DNA from: Ferruginibacter yonginensis
Lineage (GTDB): Bacteria; Bacteroidota; Bacteroidia; Chitinophagales; Chitinophagaceae
NCBI RefSeq assembly: GCF_042651465.1
Contig: NZ_JBHSCZ010000003.1
Location: 1-64,000 of the forward strand
Direction: 5' to 3'
Length of the DNA stretch: 64,000 bases
Shown: positions 22,378 to 32,517 of the stretch, in pieces
How positions within the stretch are numbered: position 1 is the first letter of the stretch
Layout of the letters: each line of letters starts with the position of its first letter
The notes under the pieces: model-generated
The model's input: the letters and a program-made list of their open reading frames with translations, nothing else
The model's database searches: none
What the model was told of the DNA's origin: nothing
Program-made: the position numbers and the translations under genes

Positions 22378-25268
22378 GGCATATCATTAATTTTTATACT
22401 CATGAGGTAATCGAACAAACTCAATTCTGTAGGTATTTGTAATTTCTTTCGCAAACGATATCTACCAATTTCAACACCCCTTACTGATATGTTTGATAAT
22501 TGTGCAATTTCTTTGGTTGTTAAATTCATTCTTAAGTAGGCACATAACTTCAACTCATTTGGAGTAATATTTTGATGCTTTTGTTTTAAAGCCACTAAAA
22601 AATCGCTGTGTACTTTATCAAAATGTTTGGCAAAGCTTTCCCATTCTTTATCTATTTTATCGTCATCACTCAAAGTTTTTATCATTCGCTTCAATTCTGC
22701 AACAGCTTGAGGGTTATCAACAGTTTTCATTACACTAGCCAATTCAATTTTGCTTTTTGATAATAGTTCACCTTTTTTTACCAAATGCATTGCTGATGAT
22801 GCTAACTCAGCATTTTTAAAATTTATTTCAGCTTCTAATTTTGCATTACGTAAGGCTACTAGTTCACTTTCTGTTTTACTAAGTTCAAGCTCGTGTATAT
22901 ATAATAATTTTTTTTGCTCTTCTTCAAACTTTAATTGTTGCTGTTTAAACTTTTTATTTTGCCATTTAAATAGTAAGTAAACTGCACCAAAAAATAATGA
23001 CAAATAAAATAACCTTGCCCAAATAGTTTGGTACCATGGTGGTAATATTTTGAACCTGTAGCTAGCAATATCACTTTCTTTACCTAAGTTGTTACGAACT
23101 TTTACTTCAAATGTATATGAGCCTGCAGGTAAATTGGTATACTCCTTTTCTGTACGATTGAGCCATTCAGACCAGCTATTGTCGAACCCCTTTAAACGAT
23201 AACTATATTGCAAATTTGATTGGTTGCCAAATAGCGTTGCCGTGTATTGAATTTGCATGGCTTTCCATCCATCTTTTATGGTAGGTATATCGTTTTCATC
23301 TTGTAATTGTAGTGCATTGATGTCATTAAAAAAACCACCAAATAGCAATGTTTCTTCTGTAGATGTTACTTTTACTTTTCTTATTTGAACTTGTAAGGCA
23401 GGCGTATTTTGTTTGTATTTTTGATAGTTTAAATGAATGAAACCTTTTTCGCTACCTAAAAAAATATTGTTTTCATTAACAGGATAAATACACTCAAAGC
23501 CACTCAATAACTTGTTGTTTAACTCTGGTATATAAATAACCTGTGGTTGTTTGCCATTAACATCTATTACCCCCAAAGTTTTTTCATGAATAAACCAAAT
23601 ATTGCCATTATTATCTTCTTTTAAATAACGAATGCTTTGGTTGCCTAGTATTTTTTGAAAATAGGTGTGTGGTTCAAACAAATTTTGGCTATTTATTTGA
23701 AAAATACCTTTTTCAGTAGCTACCACAATTTCATTCTTAATTTTAAATATAAAATTGTTGAGGTTAGATGGTAAACCATTTTTAGTTGTAAAACTTTCAA
23801 CCTTATAATTGTAGTTTTTAATGAGTTTGTAAATGCCATGGTAGGGATGCGATACCCAAATGTCATCATTTTTATCAATTGCAATGTAACGAGATGATTC
23901 ATTGAAATTGTTAACCTTACCTATAGGTACAAAACGGCCTTGTTGGTTTTCAAAAAAATCAACCCCTTTATAATTACCTGCAGCAATTATATTACTATTG
24001 GTATTATTGCTGGCTGGTATAAAATTCCAAAAACCATAGCTGTTTGTAATAGGTAACGCTGTATTGGCATTAACAGTAAATGCTCCTTCGTGGTGGCCTA
24101 ATAATAATTGATTATTGATATTGTTAATGGCCCAAACTTGTCCTTTTACTGAGGTAACTTCACTAAAATTACCTTTACTAAAACTTAAATCTGTGAGGGA
24201 TTGTAAAGTAACTTGGTATAAACCGTTTGATGTACCTATGTATAAGTTATTATTAAAAATACTAGCGGCATAGCCAGATCCATCTTGAGTTGAAGGATTA
24301 ATTTGTTTAATAGCGCTGTTGTATGATATTAAATCAATACCATTATCTAACCCCAACCAAATATTTTGTTGGTTATCAAGAAAAATGCTGAGAACGTTGT
24401 TGTTTTGAAGCCCTTCTTTTTTTGAAAAACTTTGAATAATATTGCCTTGATGATCCGTAATGTAAATACCACTATTATTGGTAGCTAAAGCAATCCATTT
24501 ATCATTTATTTTGGTTGCGTTATACACCCTTTCACTTGCAAATAAATTACTATTATTAAAGTTAGTTTGGCTAATGCTGTTAAAACTATTCAATTTAAAA
24601 AAGCCGCCTTTTAGGGTAGTTATTATTGCCTCGTTATTTGGTAAACTTAAAATAGCAGTTACAGGGTTATTGGTAGGGAGTATGTTAATTGTGGCCAGCG
24701 TTTTCCATTGGTAATTTTCAAATTGTAAAAGTCCTTTTTGAAAATCATGTGCATACAGTTTGCCATTACAAACGCCTAAATAAGCCCATTCGTAAGGCGC
24801 TTCAAATACTTCACAACGTTGGTTTTCAATTTTAAATATTTTATTGATTGTTCTAAAATAAATGCCTTTTTGGTAGTTCACAATATCCCAAACATCACCA
24901 AAAGAGCGATCTTTATTTGGAATTAAATGCGTAAGTGAGTGAAATTTAAGTAAATGAGCACTATCGGGAGAGAAATAGCCGAACTCATCTTGCCCACCAA
25001 CATATATTTTATTGTCGACACCTATCGCAACAGAACGTACGTTACTTTTTTGAGGTAAAGCATAATTATTCCAATATTTACCATCAAAAGTGAGTAATCC
25101 TTCATTGTTTGCGATATAAATGATCCCATTTTTATCTTGTTGAATATCCCAATTTTGGAGCCCAGCTCCATAGGTTTGTTTGGAGTAATTTAGTACATCT
25201 GGTAAGCCAATAGTGTTTTGGCTGAAAGAAACAAAAGGTGCGACTAAAAGTAATATCAATAACCTCAT
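22368..25268 (-). CDS. Membrane-anchored propeller sensor with LuxR-type HTH
   Basis: 966 aa. Order of parts: signal peptide (MRLLILLLVAPFVSFSQ); a long region of two-component-regulator-propeller repeats (blades such as 'VWDIVNYQKGIYFRT', 'NNVLSIFLDNQQNIWLGLDN'); a Y_Y_Y domain (LQYSYRLKGFDNSWSEW...AGSYTFEVKVRN); one membrane segment (ARLFYLSLFFGAVYLLFKW); a coiled coil; and a C-terminal LuxR-like helix-turn-helix (ITPNELKLCAYLRMNLTTKE, then IAQLSNISVRGVEIGRYRLR). There is no histidine kinase or receiver domain, unlike hybrid two-component PUL regulators. It is divergent from susC and probably senses a periplasmic glycan fragment and controls the adjacent locus. Confidence 0.88.
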   Translation of the reverse strand: MRLLILLLVAPFVSFSQNTIGLPDVLNYSKQTYGAGLQNWDIQQDKNGIIYIANNEGLLTFDGKYWNNYALPQKSNVRSVAIGVDNKIYVGGQDEFGYFSPDSAHLLKFHSLTHLIPNKDRSFGDVWDIVNYQKGIYFRTINKIFKIENQRCEVFEAPYEWAYLGVCNGKLYAHDFQKGLLQFENYQWKTLATINILPTNNPVTAILSLPNNEAIITTLKGGFFKLNSFNSISQTNFNNSNLFASERVYNATKINDKWIALATNNSGIYITDHQGNIIQSFSKKEGLQNNNVLSIFLDNQQNIWLGLDNGIDLISYNSAIKQINPSTQDGSGYAASIFNNNLYIGTSNGLYQVTLQSLTDLSFSKGNFSEVTSVKGQVWAINNINNQLLLGHHEGAFTVNANTALPITNSYGFWNFIPASNNTNSNIIAAGNYKGVDFFENQQGRFVPIGKVNNFNESSRYIAIDKNDDIWVSHPYHGIYKLIKNYNYKVESFTTKNGLPSNLNNFIFKIKNEIVVATEKGIFQINSQNLFEPHTYFQKILGNQSIRYLKEDNNGNIWFIHEKTLGVIDVNGKQPQVIYIPELNNKLLSGFECIYPVNENNIFLGSEKGFIHLNYQKYKQNTPALQVQIRKVKVTSTEETLLFGGFFNDINALQLQDENDIPTIKDGWKAMQIQYTATLFGNQSNLQYSYRLKGFDNSWSEWLNRTEKEYTNLPAGSYTFEVKVRNNLGKESDIASYRFKILPPWYQTIWARLFYLSLFFGAVYLLFKWQNKKFKQQQLKFEEEQKKLLYIHELELSKTESELVALRNAKLEAEINFKNAELASSAMHLVKKGELLSKSKIELASVMKTVDNPQAVAELKRMIKTLSDDDKIDKEWESFAKHFDKVHSDFLVALKQKHQNITPNELKLCAYLRMNLTTKEIAQLSNISVRGVEIGRYRLRKKLQIPTELSLFDYLMSIKINDMPQS

Positions 25269-25311
25269 TATGTTTTTGTTAATTCGAGTTTGAAGGTAAT
25301 AAATTTTTAAT

Positions 25312-25389
25312 TGATGTAGTATTGATGTAGTGGTTTTAAGCTTAAATAGCTAGTTTTTGTGTTGTATGATGTAGTATTGTAGTGCTACA
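25312..25389. promoter_or_regulatory. Direct repeats and palindrome upstream of susC
   Basis: TGATGTAGTATTG occurs at 25312-25324 and 25367-25379, and TGATGTAGT again at 25323-25331. TGTAG-TG-CTACA, a short palindrome, is at 25378-25389 and ends 3 nt before the -33 box of the susC promoter. The core TGTAGT occurs four times in 70 bp. This is a plausible activator site for the divergent HTH regulator. Confidence 0.55.
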
Positions 25390-25392
25390 TTA

Positions 25393-25424
25393 TTTGTTGG
25401 TGGGTTTATTAAGAAATACTTTTA
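25393..25424 (+). promoter_or_regulatory. susC promoter
   Basis: TTTG (25393-25396), 20 nt, then TACTTTTA (25417-25424), one base off TAnnTTTG. It lies 45 bp before the susC ATG and directly downstream of the repeat cluster. Confidence 0.55.
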
Positions 25425-25469
25425 TGTTTCCAAGACCAAGGTATTTATTCACTAACCAAAACACGATTT

Positions 25470-28400
25470 ATGAAATTTAAATTCACATTATTATGTGTGA
25501 GTATCTTTCTGGCAAGTTTTATTACCCAAGCCGTAGCACAAAATGTAGCTGTTACCGGAAGTGTAAAAAATAAGGCCACCGGTGAACCACTAGCCGGCGC
25601 AACTGTAATTGCAGAAAAAACAACCACATCTACGCTGGCCGATGCCAAGGGTAATTTCTCCCTAAGTGTTCCAAAAGGAACCACAATCTCAATCTCTTTT
25701 ACCGGATTTTCACCATTAACGTATCGAATTTCAAAAGAAACGACCATTAATGCACTGATGGATGAGCAAGGTAAAGGCTTAGATGAAGTAGTAGTAATAG
25801 GGTACGGTTCTAAAAGACGTAAAGAAATTTCAACTTCAATATCAACAGTTGGAGCAAAAGAAATTGCAAAATTACCAGTTGCTGATGCTGCCCAAGCATT
25901 GCAAGGTAAAGTAGCTGGTGTAACCATTGTTCAAAACAGTGGTGCTCCAGGTGGTACAGGTGGTACGGCCATCCGTATCAGAGGTATTTCTTCTTTAACA
26001 GGTACCAACAACCCTTTAATTGTGTTAGATGGTTATCCCTTACCAGACCAAGGTGCTGATAATATTTTAAACTCCTTTGGTACAGGAGATATTGAATCAA
26101 TAGATGTATTGAAAGATGCAGCCGCTGCTTCTATTTATGGTGTAAGGGGGGCAAATGGTGTTGTTATTATCACTACAAAAAGAGGTAAAGCCGGAAGATC
26201 AGGCTTAACGGTTGATGTTTACAGAGGTATTCAAGATGCATGGCAGTTACCAACCATGTTAAATGCAAAACAATACGCCATCATTAATAGTGAAGCTAAT
26301 ATTGCTAGTGGCCGTCCAATTATACCAAAATTAGCTGATCCTGATGCTGTTGAGCGTCAATATGGACAAGGTACAAATTGGCTAAACGAAATATTCAGAA
26401 AAGCTGCGATGCAAAGTGTTACTTTATCTGCCAATGGCGGATCTGATAAAGCTAATTACTACTTTACTGCAGGTTATTTTAAGCAAGATGGTATTATTTA
26501 CAAAACTGATGTTGAACGTTTTAACCTTCGCTTCAATGGCGACATTAAAGTAAACAACCGTATCAAAGTGGGTAACTCTCTTACCATGAACAAGTTTATT
26601 GAATATGGTGCAGATACTTATAACCCATTTAATAGCGTTGTATTACTAGCCCTAACAACACCACCAACAGTTTCACCTCGTAATGCGGATGGTAGCTATG
26701 CAGGTGGTAATGGTAATATTGATGGTTTTAGCGAACCTAACCCAATATATCAGTTAGAAGTACCTAAAAACAAATTTGTAAAATATCGTGTTTCGGGTAA
26801 TATTTTTGCTGAAATAGATATCGTAAAAAGTTTGAAGTTTAAAGCTATATTTGGTGGCGATTTCGGTTATCAAGAAAATAATAATTTTCGTCCAGCTACA
26901 CCTTCATCAGGTGGTCGCCCTTTCCTAGAAACAAGTTATAGTGTAGGTAAATCTTTTAATCCTGATTATTTAGCCGAATATACACTTACTTATGAAAAAA
27001 ACTTTGCCAATAAACATAAAGTAACTGCGTTGGGAGGTTATACTTTTCAAGAAAATAGGTATTCATATGTGAATGCCAGCAGAGCAGGCAATTTTACACA
27101 ACAAATACCAGTTTTAAACGGGCAAGTATTTAACCCAACTACTATTGCTCAAATTAGTAATAGTGCTGAAGATGGTGTTGGTAATCGCTTAATCTCATAT
27201 ATAAGTAGACTTAACTATGATTATGACAACAGAGGTTTTTTTGCTATTTCTTTAAGGAGGGATGGTTCCTCTAATTTTGCACCCAAAAATAAATTTGCCA
27301 CTTTCGCATCAGTATCTGCCGCTTGGCGTTTAACGCAAGAGCCTTTTATGCGTAATGTAAAATGGGTTGATGATTTAAAAGTAAGGGCTAGCTTTGGTTA
27401 TACTGGTAACCCTAACGTACTACCTTTTACTTATTTACAAGGCATTAACCAAGGGTTTCAATATACATTTGGTAATTCTTCAGGTTCTGGCGGCTTAGTA
27501 ACTGGGGCAGCACCTAGTAGGTCATTTAACCCAGATATTAAATGGGAAAAAAATGAACAACTTAACGTAGGTATTGATGCAGGTATTTTTAAAGGAAAAC
27601 TTAATGTTGCATTAGATGTATACCAACGTCGCTCAAAAGATTTAATATTATATGTAGCACCTCCTTTTTTATCTGGTACGTATGAATCAGTACCATTCAA
27701 TACTGGTACTTTGCAAAACAGGGGTATTGATTTAACGCTCAATGCAAATGTTATTTCAACAAAAAAAATTACTTGGAACTCAAGTGCTGTTGTAAGTTAT
27801 TATAAAAATAAAGTAACATCTTTAGGGTTATCGGCTCCTTTAGATGGAGGTTTTGCTAGAATTACCGGTGGTAGTTTACGTACCATCCAAGGTGCACCAG
27901 CTGGTTTCTTCTATGGTTTCGTTACAGAAGGTATTTTCCAAAACTATGATGAAATTAAAGCACATGCCGTACAAACTGCAGGTACTGACCCTACCACAAG
28001 TACCGCACCTGGCGATATTAAATTCAAAGATATAAACGGTGATGGTGTAATTAACGATGCTGATCGTACTAATATTGGTAATGCTAACCCTAATTTTACT
28101 TTTGGTTTTACCAACACTATCAATTACAAAAATTTTGAATTAACAGTATTTATTCAAGGTTCGCAAGGAAATAAAGTGTTGAACTTTACACGTTGGTATA
28201 CTGAAGGTGGCGTAAGTAATGGTAATTATTCAAACGATATTATTGGCCGTTGGACAGGCCCTGGTACAAGCAATAGCATGCCAAGGGTTACGCTTAACGA
28301 TCCAAACCAAAACAATCGTGTGTCTGATCGCTTTGTTGAAGATGCTACGTATGTACGTTTAAAAAATATTCGTTTAGCCTACAATATACCTGCTAAGTTT

Positions 28401-28565
28401 ACACAAAGAGCTAACTTAAAACGTACCCAAGTATATGTGAGTTCGCAAAACTTAGTTACATTAACCAATTATTCGGGCCTCGACCCAGAAGTAGGTGGTG
28501 GTGTTGATATTGGTTTCTACCCACAAGCAAGAACATTTATTGCAGGTATTACTGTTGATTTCTAA
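25470..28565 (+). CDS. SusC-type TonB-dependent outer membrane transporter
   Basis: 1031 aa. Signal peptide ending AVAQ (~residue 24), then a carboxypeptidase-regulatory-like domain (GSVKNKATGEPLAGATV), then the SusC plug region with 'DEVVVIGYGSKRRKEISTSI' and 'GVRGANGVVIITTKRGKAG', and a beta-barrel ending in the aromatic C-terminus GITVDF. SusC proteins import oligosaccharides across the outer membrane with energy from TonB-ExbBD, in complex with a SusD lipoprotein. susD follows after 28 nt. It is the first gene of the predicted glycan operon. Confidence 0.96.
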   Translation: MKFKFTLLCVSIFLASFITQAVAQNVAVTGSVKNKATGEPLAGATVIAEKTTTSTLADAKGNFSLSVPKGTTISISFTGFSPLTYRISKETTINALMDEQGKGLDEVVVIGYGSKRRKEISTSISTVGAKEIAKLPVADAAQALQGKVAGVTIVQNSGAPGGTGGTAIRIRGISSLTGTNNPLIVLDGYPLPDQGADNILNSFGTGDIESIDVLKDAAAASIYGVRGANGVVIITTKRGKAGRSGLTVDVYRGIQDAWQLPTMLNAKQYAIINSEANIASGRPIIPKLADPDAVERQYGQGTNWLNEIFRKAAMQSVTLSANGGSDKANYYFTAGYFKQDGIIYKTDVERFNLRFNGDIKVNNRIKVGNSLTMNKFIEYGADTYNPFNSVVLLALTTPPTVSPRNADGSYAGGNGNIDGFSEPNPIYQLEVPKNKFVKYRVSGNIFAEIDIVKSLKFKAIFGGDFGYQENNNFRPATPSSGGRPFLETSYSVGKSFNPDYLAEYTLTYEKNFANKHKVTALGGYTFQENRYSYVNASRAGNFTQQIPVLNGQVFNPTTIAQISNSAEDGVGNRLISYISRLNYDYDNRGFFAISLRRDGSSNFAPKNKFATFASVSAAWRLTQEPFMRNVKWVDDLKVRASFGYTGNPNVLPFTYLQGINQGFQYTFGNSSGSGGLVTGAAPSRSFNPDIKWEKNEQLNVGIDAGIFKGKLNVALDVYQRRSKDLILYVAPPFLSGTYESVPFNTGTLQNRGIDLTLNANVISTKKITWNSSAVVSYYKNKVTSLGLSAPLDGGFARITGGSLRTIQGAPAGFFYGFVTEGIFQNYDEIKAHAVQTAGTDPTTSTAPGDIKFKDINGDGVINDADRTNIGNANPNFTFGFTNTINYKNFELTVFIQGSQGNKVLNFTRWYTEGGVSNGNYSNDIIGRWTGPGTSNSMPRVTLNDPNQNNRVSDRFVEDATYVRLKNIRLAYNIPAKFTQRANLKRTQVYVSSQNLVTLTNYSGLDPEVGGGVDIGFYPQARTFIAGITVDF

Positions 28566-28593
28566 ACAATCATCTTACTAAAAAAGTTATAAA

Positions 28594-30111
28594 ATGACAC
28601 ATATATTTTTAAAACGACTAATAACATTGCTGGTTGTAGTAATACTATTTACCCAATGTAAAAAGAGTTTGTTGGAAATTGATCCAACTATTCCAATCGT
28701 AACGGTTGATAATTATTATAAAACCGAATCAGATGCAATTAATGCTGTAAATGCAACCTATACACCACTTTCAGCTATTTACAGTGGTGCTGCATGGCAC
28801 TTAGGTGATATTATGAGCGACGATGCCGACCTTGGTGGTGGCGGCGGTGGCGATGGTGCTGAAACGGCTGAGCTTGATAATTTTAGCTTAACATCATTTA
28901 ACCCTATTGTTAACATTATGTGGGCTCAATGCTACTATGGTGTGTTAAGAGCCAATTTGGTTATTGAGAGGGTGCCTCAAGTACCTGTAATGACACCTGC
29001 AATTAGAACCAGGAGTATAGGTGAAGGTAAATTTTTAAGAGCCTTGTACTATTTCCATTTAGTACGTTTATTTGGTGATGTACCTTTATATACTACTGCC
29101 ATTACTGTTGCAGAAGCTTCAACCATTGCACGTTCGCCACGTGCAGCTGTATACAACCAAATCATTGCTGATTTAAAAGATGCCGAAACATTATTACCTA
29201 ATACTTATGGTGCTAATGATAAAGGCCGGGCAACTGCTGGTGCAGCAAAAGGTTTATTAGCCAATGTTTATTTAACATTAGGAGATAAAACAAATGCAGC
29301 TACAAAAGCTAAAGAAGTAATTGACAATAAAGCTTTGTACGGTTACGATTTATGGACAGATTATGCTGATAACTTTAAGTTAGAAAATGAAAATGGTAAA
29401 GAGTCTGTTTTTGAAGTACAATATAGAGCTGATGGCGGTACATTCACTATTTATGGTGTAGGTACTTGTATCAACACTTTTTACGGCCCTCGTTCACAAG
29501 GTATAGTGCCAGAAGGTGGCTATGGCTTTACGGTACCAACCAGAAACTTTGTTGATCAATACGAAAAAACAGGCCCAGCATACAGTACCATTATTGATAA
29601 GCGTAGAAATCGTTCTATTTGGATACCGGGTGATACCTATAACGCTTATACGCAGCCTGCTTCATTAATTGGTTCTCCAAATGGGTTTAATGTTAGAAAA
29701 TACTTTGTTCCTGTTGAAAATACAACTGGCGATGCAGGCCAATGGCGTAGTGCTTTAAATGTGCCTATTATGCGTTATGCCGAAATTTTATTAATTTATG
29801 CTGAAGCTGCTGGTCCTGCTTTAGGTAAGCCTGCTGCTGATTTAATAAGGGCACGTGCAGGGCTTGCTGCACTACCTACAGGTTTAAGTGATGCTCAGTG
29901 GTTAGCAGCTATTTATAAAGAAAGAAGATTAGAATTAGGTTTTGAAATGCATCGTTGGTACGATCTATTACGTCATCCAGATCCTAATTATTTCGTTACT
30001 GTAATGCAAGCGGCAGGTAAAACCAATTGTGCTCAAAAACACCGCTTTATGCCAATTCCTCAAGGTGAAAGAGATAAAAATCCTAACCTTACACAAAATA
30101 CCGGATACTAA
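28594..30111 (+). CDS. SusD/RagB family nutrient-binding lipoprotein
   Basis: 505 aa. Lipobox FTQC (about residue 22) followed by 'KKSLLEIDPTIP', typical of SusD. The helical TPR core is visible (e.g. GEGKFLRALYYFHLVRLFGD, VPLYT), and the C-terminal signature 'YKERRLELGFEMHRWYDLLR' is a family hallmark. It forms the lid over the SusC barrel and binds glycan at the cell surface. Cotranscribed with susC. Confidence 0.96.
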   Translation: MTHIFLKRLITLLVVVILFTQCKKSLLEIDPTIPIVTVDNYYKTESDAINAVNATYTPLSAIYSGAAWHLGDIMSDDADLGGGGGGDGAETAELDNFSLTSFNPIVNIMWAQCYYGVLRANLVIERVPQVPVMTPAIRTRSIGEGKFLRALYYFHLVRLFGDVPLYTTAITVAEASTIARSPRAAVYNQIIADLKDAETLLPNTYGANDKGRATAGAAKGLLANVYLTLGDKTNAATKAKEVIDNKALYGYDLWTDYADNFKLENENGKESVFEVQYRADGGTFTIYGVGTCINTFYGPRSQGIVPEGGYGFTVPTRNFVDQYEKTGPAYSTIIDKRRNRSIWIPGDTYNAYTQPASLIGSPNGFNVRKYFVPVENTTGDAGQWRSALNVPIMRYAEILLIYAEAAGPALGKPAADLIRARAGLAALPTGLSDAQWLAAIYKERRLELGFEMHRWYDLLRHPDPNYFVTVMQAAGKTNCAQKHRFMPIPQGERDKNPNLTQNTGY

Positions 30112-30184
30112 AACCAACATTAACTTATGAAAAGTACATCGCATCAAAAACCTTGTACTTTTCATTCACAAAAAAAATATTAAA

Positions 30185-31489
30185 ATGAAAAAGCAATTGT
30201 TTACACTATCATCACTAGCTATTGCAGTGGTGTTGTTGTTGGTACAATGTAAAAAATCTGATTTAGAATTATCAGGTTCAGCTTCTACAGCAGGGTTTAC
30301 TTTTTTACAAACACCTGCCAGCGATACATTGCCTTATCCATACACGGTTCGTTTTACAAATACTAGTTCAGAAGAGTTTTTATACCAATGGAACTTTGGT
30401 GATAACACACCATTATCAGCAGAGAAAAGTCCTACTCACCAATTTAGAATAGGCGGTGCTTATAATGTTACACTTACTACCGTTGGTACAAATGGTAATA
30501 ATTCAATTACAAAAGTTGTTGGTGTTACAGATGCATGTTCAAATGATTTTTTTAGCAAATTGACCAACTGTTCTTTAGGTGAATGGACATGGAGCTCTGA
30601 TGGTGATGCTATCAAAGTATTATCGCCAGATGCAACACAGGTTTATTTCGCTGGTGGTGCAGCCAATTGCCAAGCAGATGATATTTTTAAATTTAATGCT
30701 GATGGTACTTTTGGTTATGAAGCAAACGGACAAACTTTTGATGTACAATCTGGTTACAGCTGCCAAGCTCCAAAGCCTAATGCACCTTCATATAAAGTAG
30801 TTGTTAAACCAAATCAATTACCAAAAATTATTTTAGCACCGTTAGCTACTGGTAACGGTAGGCCCTTTATTGGTACAACTGATATCGTTGAGAACAATAC
30901 TTACACAGTTCAAAATTATACTCCTACTACTTTAACGTTGAGAGCAGTGTTAGAAAACAACGGTGGCGTATTGGTGGAGTTCAAATTTAGAAAAGTAACA
31001 GTATTAACTTTAGCCGATATTAAAAACTTGTTAACTGGTGGTGGTTCAAAAACTTGGAAGCTTGATCCTACACCTGGTGCAAATGCTATCATTGTTGGTA
31101 CTGAAGCTAATCCTGCACAATATTTTGGTGGTGGTCCGTTAGATGGCAATTGCCAATCTGATGATACCTACACTTTCACCGCAGCTGATAAAATTACATA
31201 CAACTCAAATGGTTCAACATTTAATGGCGGTAACGTAGCGCCTAATTATAGTTGTGGTAGTGATCGTTCATACAGCAACATTAGTTACACATTTGGGGCA
31301 ACAACAGGTGGTGTAGCTGGTTTAGCTACTTTGCAATTACCTAATACGCCTCCAACTGTATTTATTGGTACTACTGATGTACCAAACGAAAACGTATATC
31401 GTATCATTGAAATAAGTGCCAATAAAATGGTGTTGAGAGCAGGTAATGGTGCTGGTACTGTATTTCAATTTAAATTAATACCACAATAA
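30185..31489 (+). CDS. PKD-domain surface lipoprotein of the glycan locus
   Basis: 434 aa. Lipobox LVQC (~residue 22), then one PKD domain ('YTVRFTNTSSEEFLYQWNFG' to 'GAYNVTLTTVGTNG', residues ~35-110). Two related ~130-aa modules follow, each with a W-T/W-K start, 'YFAGG/YFGGG', 'NCQ-DD' and a later 'YSCG/YSCQ' (about residues 130-275 and 285-430). Position three in the operon and lipid anchoring suggest a surface glycan-binding protein, like SusE/SusF or SGBPs. No catalytic motif was recognised. The duplicated module is not one I can name. Confidence 0.75.
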   Translation: MKKQLFTLSSLAIAVVLLLVQCKKSDLELSGSASTAGFTFLQTPASDTLPYPYTVRFTNTSSEEFLYQWNFGDNTPLSAEKSPTHQFRIGGAYNVTLTTVGTNGNNSITKVVGVTDACSNDFFSKLTNCSLGEWTWSSDGDAIKVLSPDATQVYFAGGAANCQADDIFKFNADGTFGYEANGQTFDVQSGYSCQAPKPNAPSYKVVVKPNQLPKIILAPLATGNGRPFIGTTDIVENNTYTVQNYTPTTLTLRAVLENNGGVLVEFKFRKVTVLTLADIKNLLTGGGSKTWKLDPTPGANAIIVGTEANPAQYFGGGPLDGNCQSDDTYTFTAADKITYNSNGSTFNGGNVAPNYSCGSDRSYSNISYTFGATTGGVAGLATLQLPNTPPTVFIGTTDVPNENVYRIIEISANKMVLRAGNGAGTVFQFKLIPQ

Positions 31490-31550
31490 TTTTATAGCGT
31501 TTAATTTGTTAACAGATGTAGTTCAAGCAAACATCATAAAAAATATAATC

Positions 31551-32402
31551 ATGAAAAAAATCACAGGTCGTTTTTCAACTTTCTTGTTATCAGCTGTAGT
31601 GCTTATTGCATGTACTGATAAAAAAGATATTCCAACAGCAAAACCAGCTGAATTAATTGTTGATAAAAACTGGCAGTTTGAAACTACCCCTATGTGGGAA
31701 GATAATTTTAACACAGGAACTGCTCCTGATTTATCAAAATGGACTTACGAAACCGGTGGCAGCGGTTGGGGTAATAATGAGTTACAATACTACACAAGTG
31801 GCGCAAATGCTAGTGTTACAGGTGGTAACTTAGTAATCACTGCAAAAAAAGAAGCATTTGGTGGTAGAGATTATACATCTACTAGAATGATCACTAAGGG
31901 TAAGGGCGACTTTTTATATGGTCGTTTTGAAGTAAGAGCAAAATTACCAAAAGGCAGAGGTACATGGCCTGCAATTTGGATGTTGCATAGCGATGCTGCC
32001 TATGGTAACTGGCCTGCATCTGGCGAAATTGATATTATGGAGCATGTAGGTTTCGATCCTAATAAAATTCATGCAAGTGTACACACTTCTGCCTACAACC
32101 ACTTGAGAGGTACTCAAAAAACAGCATCAAAAGTAATACCTACTGCTACTGATGATTTTCATAAATACAGAATTGATTGGACTCCATATGCTGTAAGAGG
32201 TTATATTGATGACGTTCAATATTTTGAATTTGTAAATGGTAATACCGGTTTTACTACATGGCCATTTAATAAAAGATTTTTCTTGATATTAAATGTAGCT
32301 GTTGGTGGCGATTGGGGTGGTGCTCAAGGTATTGATAACACTGCATTCCCAACAAGTATGGTGGTTGATTATGTTAAAGTGTTTAAACTTATTGAGCAAT
32401 AA
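31551..32402 (+). CDS. GH16 family endo-beta-glucanase lipoprotein
   Basis: 283 aa. Predicted lipoprotein (lipobox LIAC at residue 21) with one GH16 domain. The catalytic signature ExDxxE is present as E159-I-D161-I-M-E164, where the first Glu is the nucleophile and the last the acid/base. 'MWEDNFNTGTAPDLSKWTYE' and 'GTWPAIWMLHSD' are typical of laminarinase-like members. It likely cuts beta-1,3- or beta-1,3/1,4-glucan at the cell surface. The ATG at 31551 is used; an upstream TTG would spoil the lipoprotein signal. Confidence 0.93.
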   Translation: MKKITGRFSTFLLSAVVLIACTDKKDIPTAKPAELIVDKNWQFETTPMWEDNFNTGTAPDLSKWTYETGGSGWGNNELQYYTSGANASVTGGNLVITAKKEAFGGRDYTSTRMITKGKGDFLYGRFEVRAKLPKGRGTWPAIWMLHSDAAYGNWPASGEIDIMEHVGFDPNKIHASVHTSAYNHLRGTQKTASKVIPTATDDFHKYRIDWTPYAVRGYIDDVQYFEFVNGNTGFTTWPFNKRFFLILNVAVGGDWGGAQGIDNTAFPTSMVVDYVKVFKLIEQ

Positions 32403-32447
32403 TTAATTGTTCCGAGCTAGGTTTTAATAAGTCAATAGTCTAAAATT

Positions 32448-32488
32448 GCGGATGGTATTTTCTTTTTAAGTGAATACCTCCGCTTTTT
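32448..32488 (+). terminator. Terminator after GH16 gene
   Basis: GCGGATGGTATT pairs with AATACCTCCGC (one bulged T) across a 13-nt loop, followed by five T. It may reduce but not prevent transcription into the GH3 gene. Confidence 0.7.
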
Positions 32489-32517
32489 AATGTCACATTT
32501 TTTTCAAAATATTAGTT

